From: Bacillota bacterium | GTDB taxonomy: Bacteria > Bacillota > Clostridia > Christensenellales > Aristaeellaceae | Assembly (NCBI GenBank): GCA_023413135.1 | Contig: JAEZQK010000134.1 | Span: 1 to 9,114 of the forward strand | Direction: 5' to 3' | DNA length: 9,114 nucleotides | Shown here: piece after piece, positions 1 to 5,652 of the stretch | How the letters are laid out: every line of letters begins with the position of its first letter | Numbering within the stretch: position 1 is the first letter of the stretch | Notes under the pieces: model-generated | Database searches by the model: none | Told to the model about the DNA's origin: nothing | Seen by the model: the letters and a program-made list of their open reading frames with translations, nothing else | Position numbers and translations under genes: made by a program

Positions 1-240
1 CCTACACCTACGCCCACTCCCACCCCTACGCCTACCCCGACTCCCACACCTACACCAACGCCGACTCCCACACCTACACCTACGCCTACACCAACGCCTA
101 GTCCGACACCAACTCCCACACCTACACCAACTCCTACGCCTCCACCGGAGCCTCCGACACCGGAGCCTCCGACACCGGAACCTCCGACACCGGAGCCTCC
201 GACACCGGAGCCTCCGACACCCGAGCCTCCTACACAGGAA
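1..240 (+). repeat. Low-complexity coding repeats: 6-nt Pro-Thr units, then six 15-nt PPTPE units
   Basis: Positions 1-138 are degenerate 6-nt units (CCN ACN) encoding Pro-Thr, with one Pro-Ser. Positions 151-240 are six tandem 15-nt units with consensus CCTCCGACACCGGAG. Units 1, 3 and 4 are identical, unit 2 differs by one base, unit 5 by one base and unit 6 by several. The near-identity at DNA level, beyond what the protein needs, points to recent expansion by slippage or unequal exchange. The array starts before the window, so its total length is unknown. Confidence 0.9.
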
Positions 241-711
241 CCTACTGCGGAACCCACGCCTGCTCCCATGCCCATAGAGGGTTCTCAAATCCTGTTGGGT
301 GAGGCCGCAGAGGCACTGGTGGATGAGAATGGAAGGGCCGTGAGGCTGTACCGGCGCACGGAAGGGGAAGCGCTGGTGCCATTCACCACGCTTGCACGGC
401 TCATAGGTTGGATCACGACGCCGGATGAAGGAAATCCCGATGGATATACCGTGGCGGCCAATGGCTATACGCTGCACGTGGCCTATGACCGTGATGAATT
501 TGGCCAGGTGGTTCGGGTGGATATCCAGGTGGATGGCCTGCTGGTGGAATTGATGCCTGAGCAGGGTACGGTAGCCGGGGAAGAACTGCTTTTGACACCT
601 GCCGTGCTGGAGACACTGCTTAACGCGCAGTGGAGCTATAGCCCGGAGGTACCGGCTATTACCATCATCTTCCCGCCCAAAGATGCTGCTGGCAGCAACG
701 TTGGCGGCTAA
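1..711 (+). CDS. Secreted/surface protein C-terminus: Pro-Thr linker plus copper-amine-oxidase-like domain (5' partial)
   Basis: The frame is open from base 1 to the TAA at 709-711, giving 236 residues; the true start lies upstream of the window. Residues 1-46 are almost pure Pro-Thr dipeptides. Residues 51-80 are six PPTPE-type pentapeptides, followed by a short Pro/Glu/Thr stretch to about residue 91. This is the composition of extended linkers in secreted or wall-associated proteins. Residues about 92-236 form a compact domain with the hydrophobic-strand pattern of copper-amine-oxidase-N-like domains: a central 'ALVPFTTLARLIGW' segment, a 'GYTLHVAY' strand, and a closing 'LTPAVLETLLNAQWSY' helix followed by a short strand. 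That fold is common as a C-terminal appendage of exported clostridial proteins. The assignment is by eye and the catalytic part, if any, is outside the window. A start at the Met codon at 268 is possible but unlikely, because the frame and its biased composition continue upstream. Confidence 0.75.
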   Translation, partial: PTPTPTPTPTPTPTPTPTPTPTPTPTPTPTPTPSPTPTPTPTPTPTPPPEPPTPEPPTPEPPTPEPPTPEPPTPEPPTQEPTAEPTPAPMPIEGSQILLGEAAEALVDENGRAVRLYRRTEGEALVPFTTLARLIGWITTPDEGNPDGYTVAANGYTLHVAYDRDEFGQVVRVDIQVDGLLVELMPEQGTVAGEELLLTPAVLETLLNAQWSYSPEVPAITIIFPPKDAAGSNVGG

Positions 712-734
712 TGAAACGAATCAAAAAGGAAAAC

Positions 735-768
735 GCGGGGCCTGCTTTTCAGCAGGCTCCGCATTTTT
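735..768 (+). terminator. Rho-independent terminator of the first gene
   Basis: A 12-bp stem (735-746 with 751-762, one G-T pair) closes a TTTC loop and is followed by a T5 tract at 764-768. It begins 23 nt after the stop codon. The reverse orientation lacks a comparable T tract, so it is assigned to the rightward gene. Confidence 0.88.
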
Positions 769-894
769 CCTTATAAATGCATTTTACCAGCTTCTTGTTT
801 TATACCAATTCAAAACCTTAATGCATCGTTGTCGGGCCTTAGGTCGAGAATCGTGACATCACAGTATAGGCGTATGGCGGGGTCAGTTCCACCC

Positions 895-1110
895 TTTTTA
901 GTGCTTTTAGTGTTTTTAGTGGTGATGCGTGTGTATGATGTGATTTTTGATGATTCGTATAGAAAGGATAAAGAAAATAATTATATTATATAATAATATA
1001 TATGCCATTTTTGTTTCCCTGACTGGGTTTTGGGACAACGTGTGTATGATTTTCTGACTTCTTTATATGAAAGCATACAGGTACACTATAAACACTAAAA
1101 ACACTGAAAA
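895..1110. repeat. Inverted-repeat unit with three 9-nt iterons at each end and an A/T-only core
   Basis: The left end (895-921) is three tandem 9-nt units: TTTTTAGTG, CTTTTAGTG, TTTTTAGTG. The right end (1084-1110) is three units in the opposite orientation: CACTATAAA, CACTAAAAA, CACTGAAAA. A 13-nt stretch matches exactly in inverted orientation (909-921 with 1093-1105). Inside are a 30-bp run of only A and T (974-1003) and a 12-nt direct repeat CGTGTGTATGAT (928-939 and 1039-1050). No target-site duplication is visible at the borders and nothing in it codes. It could be a MITE-like element, a cluster of binding sites for an unidentified protein, or a structured RNA; the sequence alone does not decide. 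Confidence 0.7.
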
Positions 1111-1314
1111 CAAGAAGAAACCTTCAATGCAACCTTTCACGGTTTCCATTGCCGCCGATAACCTCGCGCCTTTGCAGGGAGGGTGCTTCATTGTTCCCCC
1201 TGCGTTTACTCACATGTGTTCTTATCCTGTCATATAAATTGTCGTGCAGATTTTCAAAAAGCTTATATTAATTTAAAACATTAATTCGTCGATGACGATG
1301 TGCTCTGAAGGCGA

Positions 1315-1413
1315 GTCCACCCCCGCAGACTGTCATCCTGAGCGAAGTGAAGGATCTTTCAGAAGCACGAAAATCTAAGATCCTTCGCTGCGCTCAGGAT
1401 GACAGCGGGTGGA
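1315..1413. repeat. MITE-like palindromic intergenic repeat (TGTCATCCTGAGCG type)
   Basis: The 28-nt arms at 1330-1357 and 1378-1405 match in inverted orientation at 26 of 28 positions around a 20-nt loop. Shorter, imperfect complementarity extends outward (TCCACCC at 1315 and GGGTGGA ending at 1413). The arm motif TGTCATCCTGAGCGAAG...GAAGGATCT belongs to a dispersed palindromic sequence that I recall from intergenic regions of many unrelated bacteria. No transposase is nearby. A transcript of either strand would fold into a long hairpin, so it could also act as an RNA-processing or stability element. Confidence 0.75.
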
Positions 1414-1575
1414 TTTACGTGTATTTATGTGCAAGTGTGCATCGATGCTTTTATGTTTTGGAACAGCATTAAATATAATATATTAATTTACATTTATAGA
1501 TCGAGATAAAATATAGAAAAAAGTATTTACTTTTGTTTTTCATATCCAGTATCCCTGTACTGGCAGAATGCAATA

Positions 1576-2202
1576 TCAATTTTCGGCCGTTCGCCTTTTG
1601 AGCAGCTCATCCCGCACATACCCGGCCAGGATGTCCACGATCCTGGCATTTTTTCCACCGTGGGCTACAATCACATCCGCCTGGTTGATATAGTTGCGAA
1701 CATACTTGTCATACATGGGCTTGACGGTAGTCAGGTATTGGTGGGAAATGCCTTCAATCTGCCGCCCGCGTTCCTGTATATCCCGCTGAATGCGCCGCAA
1801 CAGGCAAATATCCGGCTCCACGCTCATGTACAGCCGCAAATACATTCTTTCGCACAAACGCTCATCATAAAATACGTGAATGCCTTCCAGAATCAGCACA
1901 TCGCAGGGATAAATCAACTCGCTGGAATCGGCCCGGCGGTGCTGGCTGTAGTCGTACCCCTTCCGGGTGATGGGCAGGCCTTCCAGCAGCGTTTCCATAT
2001 CTTTGAGCAATAGGTCGTGGTCGAATATCTCCGGCTCGTCATAATTCAACAAGCTGCGTTCTTCAAAAGAAAGCGTGGGGTGATCCCTGTAATAGGCATC
2101 CTGGTTGATAACCAGACACTTTACACCGATAGAATTGCTCAATTCCTGTGCCAAAGTGGATTTTCCGCTGCCGCTGGCGCCGCAGATGCCTACAAACAAC
2201 AT
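1576..2202 (-). CDS. udk: Uridine kinase
   Basis: A 208-residue cytoplasmic P-loop kinase that phosphorylates uridine (and usually cytidine) with ATP or GTP in pyrimidine nucleoside salvage. Visible motifs: Walker A GASGSGKST (8-16), nucleoside-site 'QDAYYRDH' (34-41), 'YDYSQH' (83-88), Walker-B-like 'VLILEG' (102-107) and the lid arginines of 'RDIQERGRQ' (140-148). The length fits the Udk family (about 210). The frame is open back to 2319, but the ATG at 2200-2202 is preferred. It has a GGGAGAGG site 5 nt upstream (2208-2215), the Walker A then sits at the usual distance from the N-terminus, and the promoter at 2227-2255 lies inside the longer version. It is monocistronic and divergent from the chitinase gene. 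Related P-loop kinases such as phosphoribulokinase are less likely given the YDYxxH motif. Confidence 0.93.
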   Translation of the reverse strand: MLFVGICGASGSGKSTLAQELSNSIGVKCLVINQDAYYRDHPTLSFEERSLLNYDEPEIFDHDLLLKDMETLLEGLPITRKGYDYSQHRRADSSELIYPCDVLILEGIHVFYDERLCERMYLRLYMSVEPDICLLRRIQRDIQERGRQIEGISHQYLTTVKPMYDKYVRNYINQADVIVAHGGKNARIVDILAGYVRDELLKRRTAEN

Positions 2203-2226
2203 GCCATCCTCTCCCATTCTTTGTAC

Positions 2227-2255
2227 ACAATACTGCATGGCCTTGCGGCTGTCAA
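2227..2255 (-). promoter_or_regulatory. Sigma-A promoter of udk
   Basis: On the minus strand the -35 is TTGACA (2250-2255, perfect) and the -10 is TATTGT (2227-2232), with a 17-nt spacer. The expected transcript start is near 2219-2221, leaving a leader of roughly 18 nt that contains the RBS at 2208-2215. This supports the ATG at 2202 over the in-frame upstream starts. Confidence 0.8.
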
Positions 2256-2339
2256 GGGGAAATCCATTGTGACACCCTATCAAATTGTATAACGAAATGA
2301 CAGAAAACGCAGATATCAAGACAATGCAAAATGTAACAC

Positions 2340-2377
2340 TACCATATATGCTGGAAGTATGGTATCATAAATACCAT
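2340..2377. promoter_or_regulatory. Operator-like inverted repeats between udk and the chitinase gene
   Basis: ATGGTAT (2359-2365) and ATACCAT (2371-2377) form a 7-bp inverted repeat with a 5-nt spacer. A third half-site, TACCATA (2340-2346), lies in inverted orientation to the overlapping TATGGTA (2358-2364). Three related half-sites in a divergent promoter region suggest a binding site for a dimeric regulator. No regulator gene is present and no known consensus was recognised. Confidence 0.35.
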
Positions 2378-2394
2378 GGAAACGATGGCGGATA

Positions 2395-2423
2395 TTGCTG
2401 GCCCGCTTCGCGGGAGATATAAG
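2395..2423 (+). promoter_or_regulatory. Candidate promoter of the chitinase gene
   Basis: TTGCTG (2395-2400) and TATAAG (2418-2423) are separated by 17 nt. The -10 is good (5 of 6), the -35 weak (3 of 6). The spacer contains a small palindrome, CCCGC-TTC-GCGGG (2402-2414). The implied leader is about 95 nt. A second TTGACA at 2442-2447 has no acceptable -10 box at 16-18 nt. Alternative promoters upstream cannot be excluded. Confidence 0.35.
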
Positions 2424-2526
2424 GGGCAGCGGTCCCCTTCTTTGACATTCACGACCACGTTTCCTCGTTAGCACAAAAGCGGCGCAACCCCGCCTGATGA
2501 ATTGAATCAATCGGGAGGACGAGCTT

Positions 2527-3693
2527 TTGAAAAAGTTCTTAGGGGATTTTCCCCTGCAAAAATGGTGGATGGGCGCGGTATGTTTGCTGATGGCTTTAAG
2601 CCTTGCATTCATCCCCATGACCGTTGCCGTGCCTAACAATACGGCCGAGGCGGATACAAAAGAAAGGTTGAGTTCCATGACGGTTTCAGCTTATGTGTTT
2701 GACAGGGGCAGCCTTGCTTTTCGCGATGAGGATGCCAAGTACATGACGCAGATGAACTATTCCTTTGCGCTGATTGAAGATGGCAAAGTATCCGGCAGCC
2801 ACTGGAACTCTATCGGCGCATTCAAGGAATACATAAGGCGCAATCCCCACATCCTGCCGGTAATGGCGGTGGGCGGCTGGGGCGCGGACGGGTTTTCTCA
2901 GGCATCATCAACCGAAAGCGGCCGGACGGCCTTCGTGGAAAGCGCCGCTCAATTGATGCAGGAGCATGGCTTTTTGGGCATTGATATCGACTGGGAATAT
3001 CCCGGTTCTTCCGTGGCCGGCATAGAAAGCCGGGAGGATGATCCGGAAAACCTCCTGCTGCTTCTCAAAGCATTACGCAGCGCACTGGATGACCTGACCG
3101 CGCAGGACGGCGTAAAGCGGTTTATTTCCATCGCGGTGGGCGGCTCCAAGCAGTACGCCGACAAGCTGGACTGCGTAGCCATCGGCCAATTGGTGGACCA
3201 GGTAAACGTGATGACATATGATTTGCGCGGCTTTGAAAAGGTGACGGGCCACCATACGGGCTTGTATCCCCAGCAGGGGGACAAGGCCGCCATCAGCGCC
3301 GCCGCCGCCATGGAGGCTTTTGAACAGGCAGGCATCCCCAAGGAAAAGCTGATGATGGGCGCCGCTTTCTATGGCCGTGCATGGCGCAGCGTGGAAAGTT
3401 CGGACAACAACGGACTCGGGCAAAAGGCCGGCACCAGTGGCAACAAAACATATGGCTATGGTGCCATTGAAGCCATGGCAACCGATGGGAGCTATACCCG
3501 CTATTGGGATGAAAATGCCTCGGCCCCTTACTTGTTTAACGGCAACACATTTATCAGCTACGAAGATGAGGAATCCATCACATTAAAAGGCGCATACGCC
3601 AAGGAAAACGGCCTGATGGGCGTCATGTTCTGGGAATATGGGCAGGATACGACGGGTACACTGGTAAAGGCGCTGTATACTGCGATGAACTGA
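2527..3693 (+). CDS. Exported GH18 family chitinase-like glycoside hydrolase
   Basis: A 388-residue protein. Residues 1-35 form a signal peptide or signal anchor (KK, then a hydrophobic core at about 13-33), so the enzyme acts outside the membrane. The GH18 TIM-barrel follows: strand motif 'MAVGGWG' (113-119), active-site strand 'GIDIDWEYP' (151-159) with proposed catalytic acid Glu157 and assisting Asp155, 'VGGS' (204-207), 'MTYD' (229-232), 'FYGRAW' (281-286) and the late Trp369 of 'VMFWEYGQ'. The family retains the substrate acetamido group and hydrolyses beta-1,4-GlcNAc polymers, so chitin or related glycans are likely substrates. The first Asp of the usual DxxDxDxE signature is Leu150 here. 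The start is TTG at 2527, with GGGAGG (2513-2518) 8 nt upstream and a typical MKK signal onset. No binding module (LysM, ChBD) is present. Substrate is inferred; peptidoglycan-type or endo-beta-N-acetylglucosaminidase activity is an alternative. Confidence 0.9.
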   Translation: MKKFLGDFPLQKWWMGAVCLLMALSLAFIPMTVAVPNNTAEADTKERLSSMTVSAYVFDRGSLAFRDEDAKYMTQMNYSFALIEDGKVSGSHWNSIGAFKEYIRRNPHILPVMAVGGWGADGFSQASSTESGRTAFVESAAQLMQEHGFLGIDIDWEYPGSSVAGIESREDDPENLLLLLKALRSALDDLTAQDGVKRFISIAVGGSKQYADKLDCVAIGQLVDQVNVMTYDLRGFEKVTGHHTGLYPQQGDKAAISAAAAMEAFEQAGIPKEKLMMGAAFYGRAWRSVESSDNNGLGQKAGTSGNKTYGYGAIEAMATDGSYTRYWDENASAPYLFNGNTFISYEDEESITLKGAYAKENGLMGVMFWEYGQDTTGTLVKALYTAMN

Positions 3694-3713
3694 CAGATTT
3701 GCCTTGAAATCGC

Positions 3714-3743
3714 TTGACAAATCAGAACCTCTCCGAATATAAT
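3714..3743 (+). promoter_or_regulatory. Consensus sigma-A promoter of the his operon
   Basis: Perfect -35 TTGACA (3714-3719) and perfect -10 TATAAT (3738-3743) with an 18-nt spacer, starting 20 nt after the chitinase stop. The transcript start is expected near 3750. This makes the his genes independent of the chitinase gene, although no strong terminator separates them. Confidence 0.88.
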
Positions 3744-3749
3744 CTATTA

Positions 3750-3771
3750 TTAGCACTTTACCATGCTAAAG
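3750..3771 (+). promoter_or_regulatory. Inverted repeat at the his transcript start
   Basis: TTAGCA (3750-3755) and TGCTAA (3764-3769) form a 6-bp inverted repeat with an 8-nt spacer; an alternative pairing is CTTTA (3756-3760) with TAAAG (3767-3771). It lies at the predicted +1, so it could be an operator overlapping the start site or a small 5' stem-loop on the mRNA. The whole leader is about 40 nt, too short for a T-box or a His-codon leader peptide with an attenuator. Confidence 0.4.
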
Positions 3772-3789
3772 CGTCTTTCGGAGGGCTAG

Positions 3790-5010
3790 ATGAACACCAG
3801 TAAGTTTCAAATCCCGGAAGGGATGCAGGATACACTTTTAGGGGAATGCGTGCGCAAACGCTGCGTGGAGCAGCAGCTGCGCACGCTTTTTTCGCGCAGT
3901 GGATTTGCGGAGATCGAAACGCCGGTATTGGAATATTACCGTACTTTCGATGATGAGGTGTACGGTTTTGACGCCCATCACGTATGGAAAACATTCGACA
4001 GGCAAGGGCGCGTGCTGGTTTTGCGGCCTGACAGTACCATCCCCGCCGTGCGCATCGCCGCCTCCCGCCTGATGGCGGAAAAGCTGCCGCTTCGGCTTTG
4101 TTACATTCAAAACGTGGCGGCCTTCCCGGCGGAGGGCTCTTCCTCCCTGTGTGAAAGTACCCAGGCCGGGGTGGAGCTGATGGGGGAAAGGAGCGCCCTG
4201 GCGGATGCGGAAGTGATCGCGTTGGCGATTGATTCGCTGCGACAGGCAGGGCTCAAGGAGTTTCAAATCGATCTGGGGCAGGTGGCATTTTTCAAGGGCT
4301 TCATGCAGGAGGCCGGGCTTTCACCTACACAAACGGAAACCATCCGCCGCTATGTGGAAGAAAAGAACATGCTGGCTATGCAGCTGTATTTGCGGGAATG
4401 CGCCGTACCCGGCGAAGTGTCCAGCCGACTGATGAAGCTGCCCCAACTGTACGGGGATGAATCGGTGCTGGAAGAGGCGGAGGCCATCACCGTTAGCGGC
4501 ATGTGCCGGGAGGCCATCCTGAACCTCAAGCAAATTCTGGCTGCTCTTAATGATTACGGTTACCGGGAGTATATCAGCATCGACCTTGGCATGGTTCACG
4601 CGGTGAATTACTATTCCGGCATGATTTTCAGGGGCATCACAGGCCATCTTGGCCAGCCGCTATTGTCCGGCGGGCGATACGACGGGCTTCCCGCCAGATA
4701 CGGCAGACAGATGCCCGCCACGGGGTTCGGACTGTCCATCAATCTGCTAATGGCGGCGCTTTTAAGGCAAGGGGAAGCCTTTCCCGCTCCAGCGGTGGGG
4801 TTTGTTCTGGGTGTATCACGGCAGAGCCTTCATACGGCCCTTGACTGGATGGCTAAAAAGCGCCGGGAAGGCATCAGCGTATCGCTGCAATATGGTACTG
4901 CCAAAGCGGAACTTATTCAGATGGTGGCGGAAGGCCGTGCTTTGCAGGCTGCCTGTGTGATGGATGGGAAAGTCAGGGTATGGTCCGGGGAGGAACAATC
5001 ATGGAAATGA
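3790..5010 (+). CDS. hisZ: ATP phosphoribosyltransferase regulatory subunit HisZ
   Basis: A 406-residue paralogue of histidyl-tRNA synthetase that assembles with short-form HisG and is needed for its activity and feedback control by histidine. The class II synthetase core is visible: motif-1-like 'GFAEIETPVLEYY' (38-50), 'LRPDSTIPAVR' (78-88), the HisRS-derived 'VNYYSGMIFRG' (272-282), 'SGGRYDGL' (293-300) and motif-3-like 'GFGLSINLL' (312-320). The C-terminus after about residue 330 is short and does not look like a HisRS anticodon-binding domain, and the motif-2 arginine segment is not conserved ('YIQNVAAFP', 105-113), so tRNA charging is unlikely. The ATG at 3790 has GGAGGG (3780-3785) 4 nt upstream. 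It is the first gene of the operon and overlaps hisG by 10 bp. HisRS itself is the only serious alternative and is disfavoured by the adjacent short hisG. Confidence 0.93.
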   Translation: MNTSKFQIPEGMQDTLLGECVRKRCVEQQLRTLFSRSGFAEIETPVLEYYRTFDDEVYGFDAHHVWKTFDRQGRVLVLRPDSTIPAVRIAASRLMAEKLPLRLCYIQNVAAFPAEGSSSLCESTQAGVELMGERSALADAEVIALAIDSLRQAGLKEFQIDLGQVAFFKGFMQEAGLSPTQTETIRRYVEEKNMLAMQLYLRECAVPGEVSSRLMKLPQLYGDESVLEEAEAITVSGMCREAILNLKQILAALNDYGYREYISIDLGMVHAVNYYSGMIFRGITGHLGQPLLSGGRYDGLPARYGRQMPATGFGLSINLLMAALLRQGEAFPAPAVGFVLGVSRQSLHTALDWMAKKRREGISVSLQYGTAKAELIQMVAEGRALQAACVMDGKVRVWSGEEQSWK

Positions 5011-5639
5011 TCACCATCGCACTGGCCAAGGGCCGGCTGGCGGAGCAGGCAATGGATTTACTGGAGGGCATGGGTATCGATTGTTCCGCACCAAGAGATC
5101 CCGGCCGTAAACTGGTATTGGAAAATGGGGAGCAGGCCATCCGTTTCATTCTGGTGAAGCCTGCCGACGTGCCTACCTACGTAGAGCATGGTGTGGCGGA
5201 TATGGGCGTAGTGGGCAAGGATACGCTGATGGAGGAAAACAGGCCGCTGTACGAATTGCTTGATTTGGGGTTTGGCAAGTGCCGCCTGTGCATTGCCGGA
5301 TATCCCGGCCGCCCGGCGGGCTATGCCAACGAAAGGGTGGCCACCAAATATCCCAACATCGCCAGGAACTATTATGCAGCCCAAGGTCGCAACATTCAAA
5401 TCATCAAACTGAACGGGTCTGTAGAACTGGGACCTATTGTGGGATTGAGCGACGTGATCCTGGATATTGTGGAAAGCGGCTCCACCTTGAAGGCCAACGG
5501 CCTCACGGTACTGGAGGAGATATGCCCGGTCAGTGCCAGGCTGGTGGTGAACAGGGTCGCCCTGAAAACAAAGCGGGCCAGGATCCAGGCCATTGTGGAA
5601 GGATTCCGCTCCCAGCTTCCCGAAATGGACCATGACTAA
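5001..5639 (+). CDS. hisG: ATP phosphoribosyltransferase catalytic subunit, short form
   Basis: A 212-residue enzyme that condenses ATP with PRPP to phosphoribosyl-ATP, the committed step of histidine synthesis. Visible: N-terminal 'IALAKGRL' (6-13), 'VATKYPN' (113-119) and the PRPP-binding region at about 137-168 with 'GLSDVILDIVESGSTL' (148-163). The protein ends near 'EGFRSQLPE' without the roughly 80-residue histidine-binding domain of long HisG, so it is the short type that depends on HisZ, encoded immediately upstream. The frame extends to an ATG at 4980, but the ATG at 5001 is chosen: GGGGAGGA (4987-4994) lies just ahead of it and the family's N-terminus starts there. The start lies inside the end of hisZ (10-bp overlap), consistent with translational coupling of the two subunits. 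Confidence 0.96.
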   Translation: MEMITIALAKGRLAEQAMDLLEGMGIDCSAPRDPGRKLVLENGEQAIRFILVKPADVPTYVEHGVADMGVVGKDTLMEENRPLYELLDLGFGKCRLCIAGYPGRPAGYANERVATKYPNIARNYYAAQGRNIQIIKLNGSVELGPIVGLSDVILDIVESGSTLKANGLTVLEEICPVSARLVVNRVALKTKRARIQAIVEGFRSQLPEMDHD

Positions 5640-5652
5640 GGGAGGGAAACGT

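Larger units (their letters stand above)
769..1575. other. Non-coding region between convergent genes
   Basis: About 800 bp without a supported gene, between the rightward first gene and leftward udk. It contains the iteron unit (895-1110), a weak imperfect hairpin at 1174-1203 without a T tract, the MITE-like palindrome (1315-1413), and a small stem at 1546-1563 (CCAGTA/TACTGG) just beyond the udk stop. The stretches at 955-1010, 1230-1290 and 1460-1540 are strongly AT-rich compared with the coding regions. I found no promoter followed by an RBS and reading frame, and no recognisable RNA gene. Confidence 0.7.

Noticed and set aside
151..240. Short tandem repeats considered as a CRISPR array
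   Set aside because: The units are contiguous 15-mers without spacers and are in frame within a coding region.
895..921. 9-nt repeats considered as a CRISPR remnant
   Set aside because: Units are only 9 nt, contiguous, and have no unique spacers or nearby cas genes.
1546..1563. CCAGTA/TACTGG stem as a udk terminator
   Set aside because: The stem is only 6 bp and is not followed by a T tract on the minus strand.
2203..2319. 39-residue N-terminal extension of uridine kinase
   Set aside because: It contains a well-formed promoter and lacks an RBS; the family begins just before the Walker A motif, matching the ATG at 2202.
2424..2526. Chitinase leader considered as a riboswitch
   Set aside because: It holds small stems (such as AAGGGG/CCCCTT at 2421-2439) but no conserved core of a riboswitch class that I recognise, and no terminator switch.
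3696..3723. GATTTG/CAAATC inverted repeat after the chitinase stop as a terminator
   Set aside because: The stem is weak, the loop long, there is no T tract, and it overlaps the his promoter -35 box.
5593..5652. Earlier hisD starts at 5593 or 5632
   Set aside because: They lie inside hisG with no RBS; the ATG at 5653 has GGGAGGG at proper spacing and gives zinc-ligand numbering matching the family.
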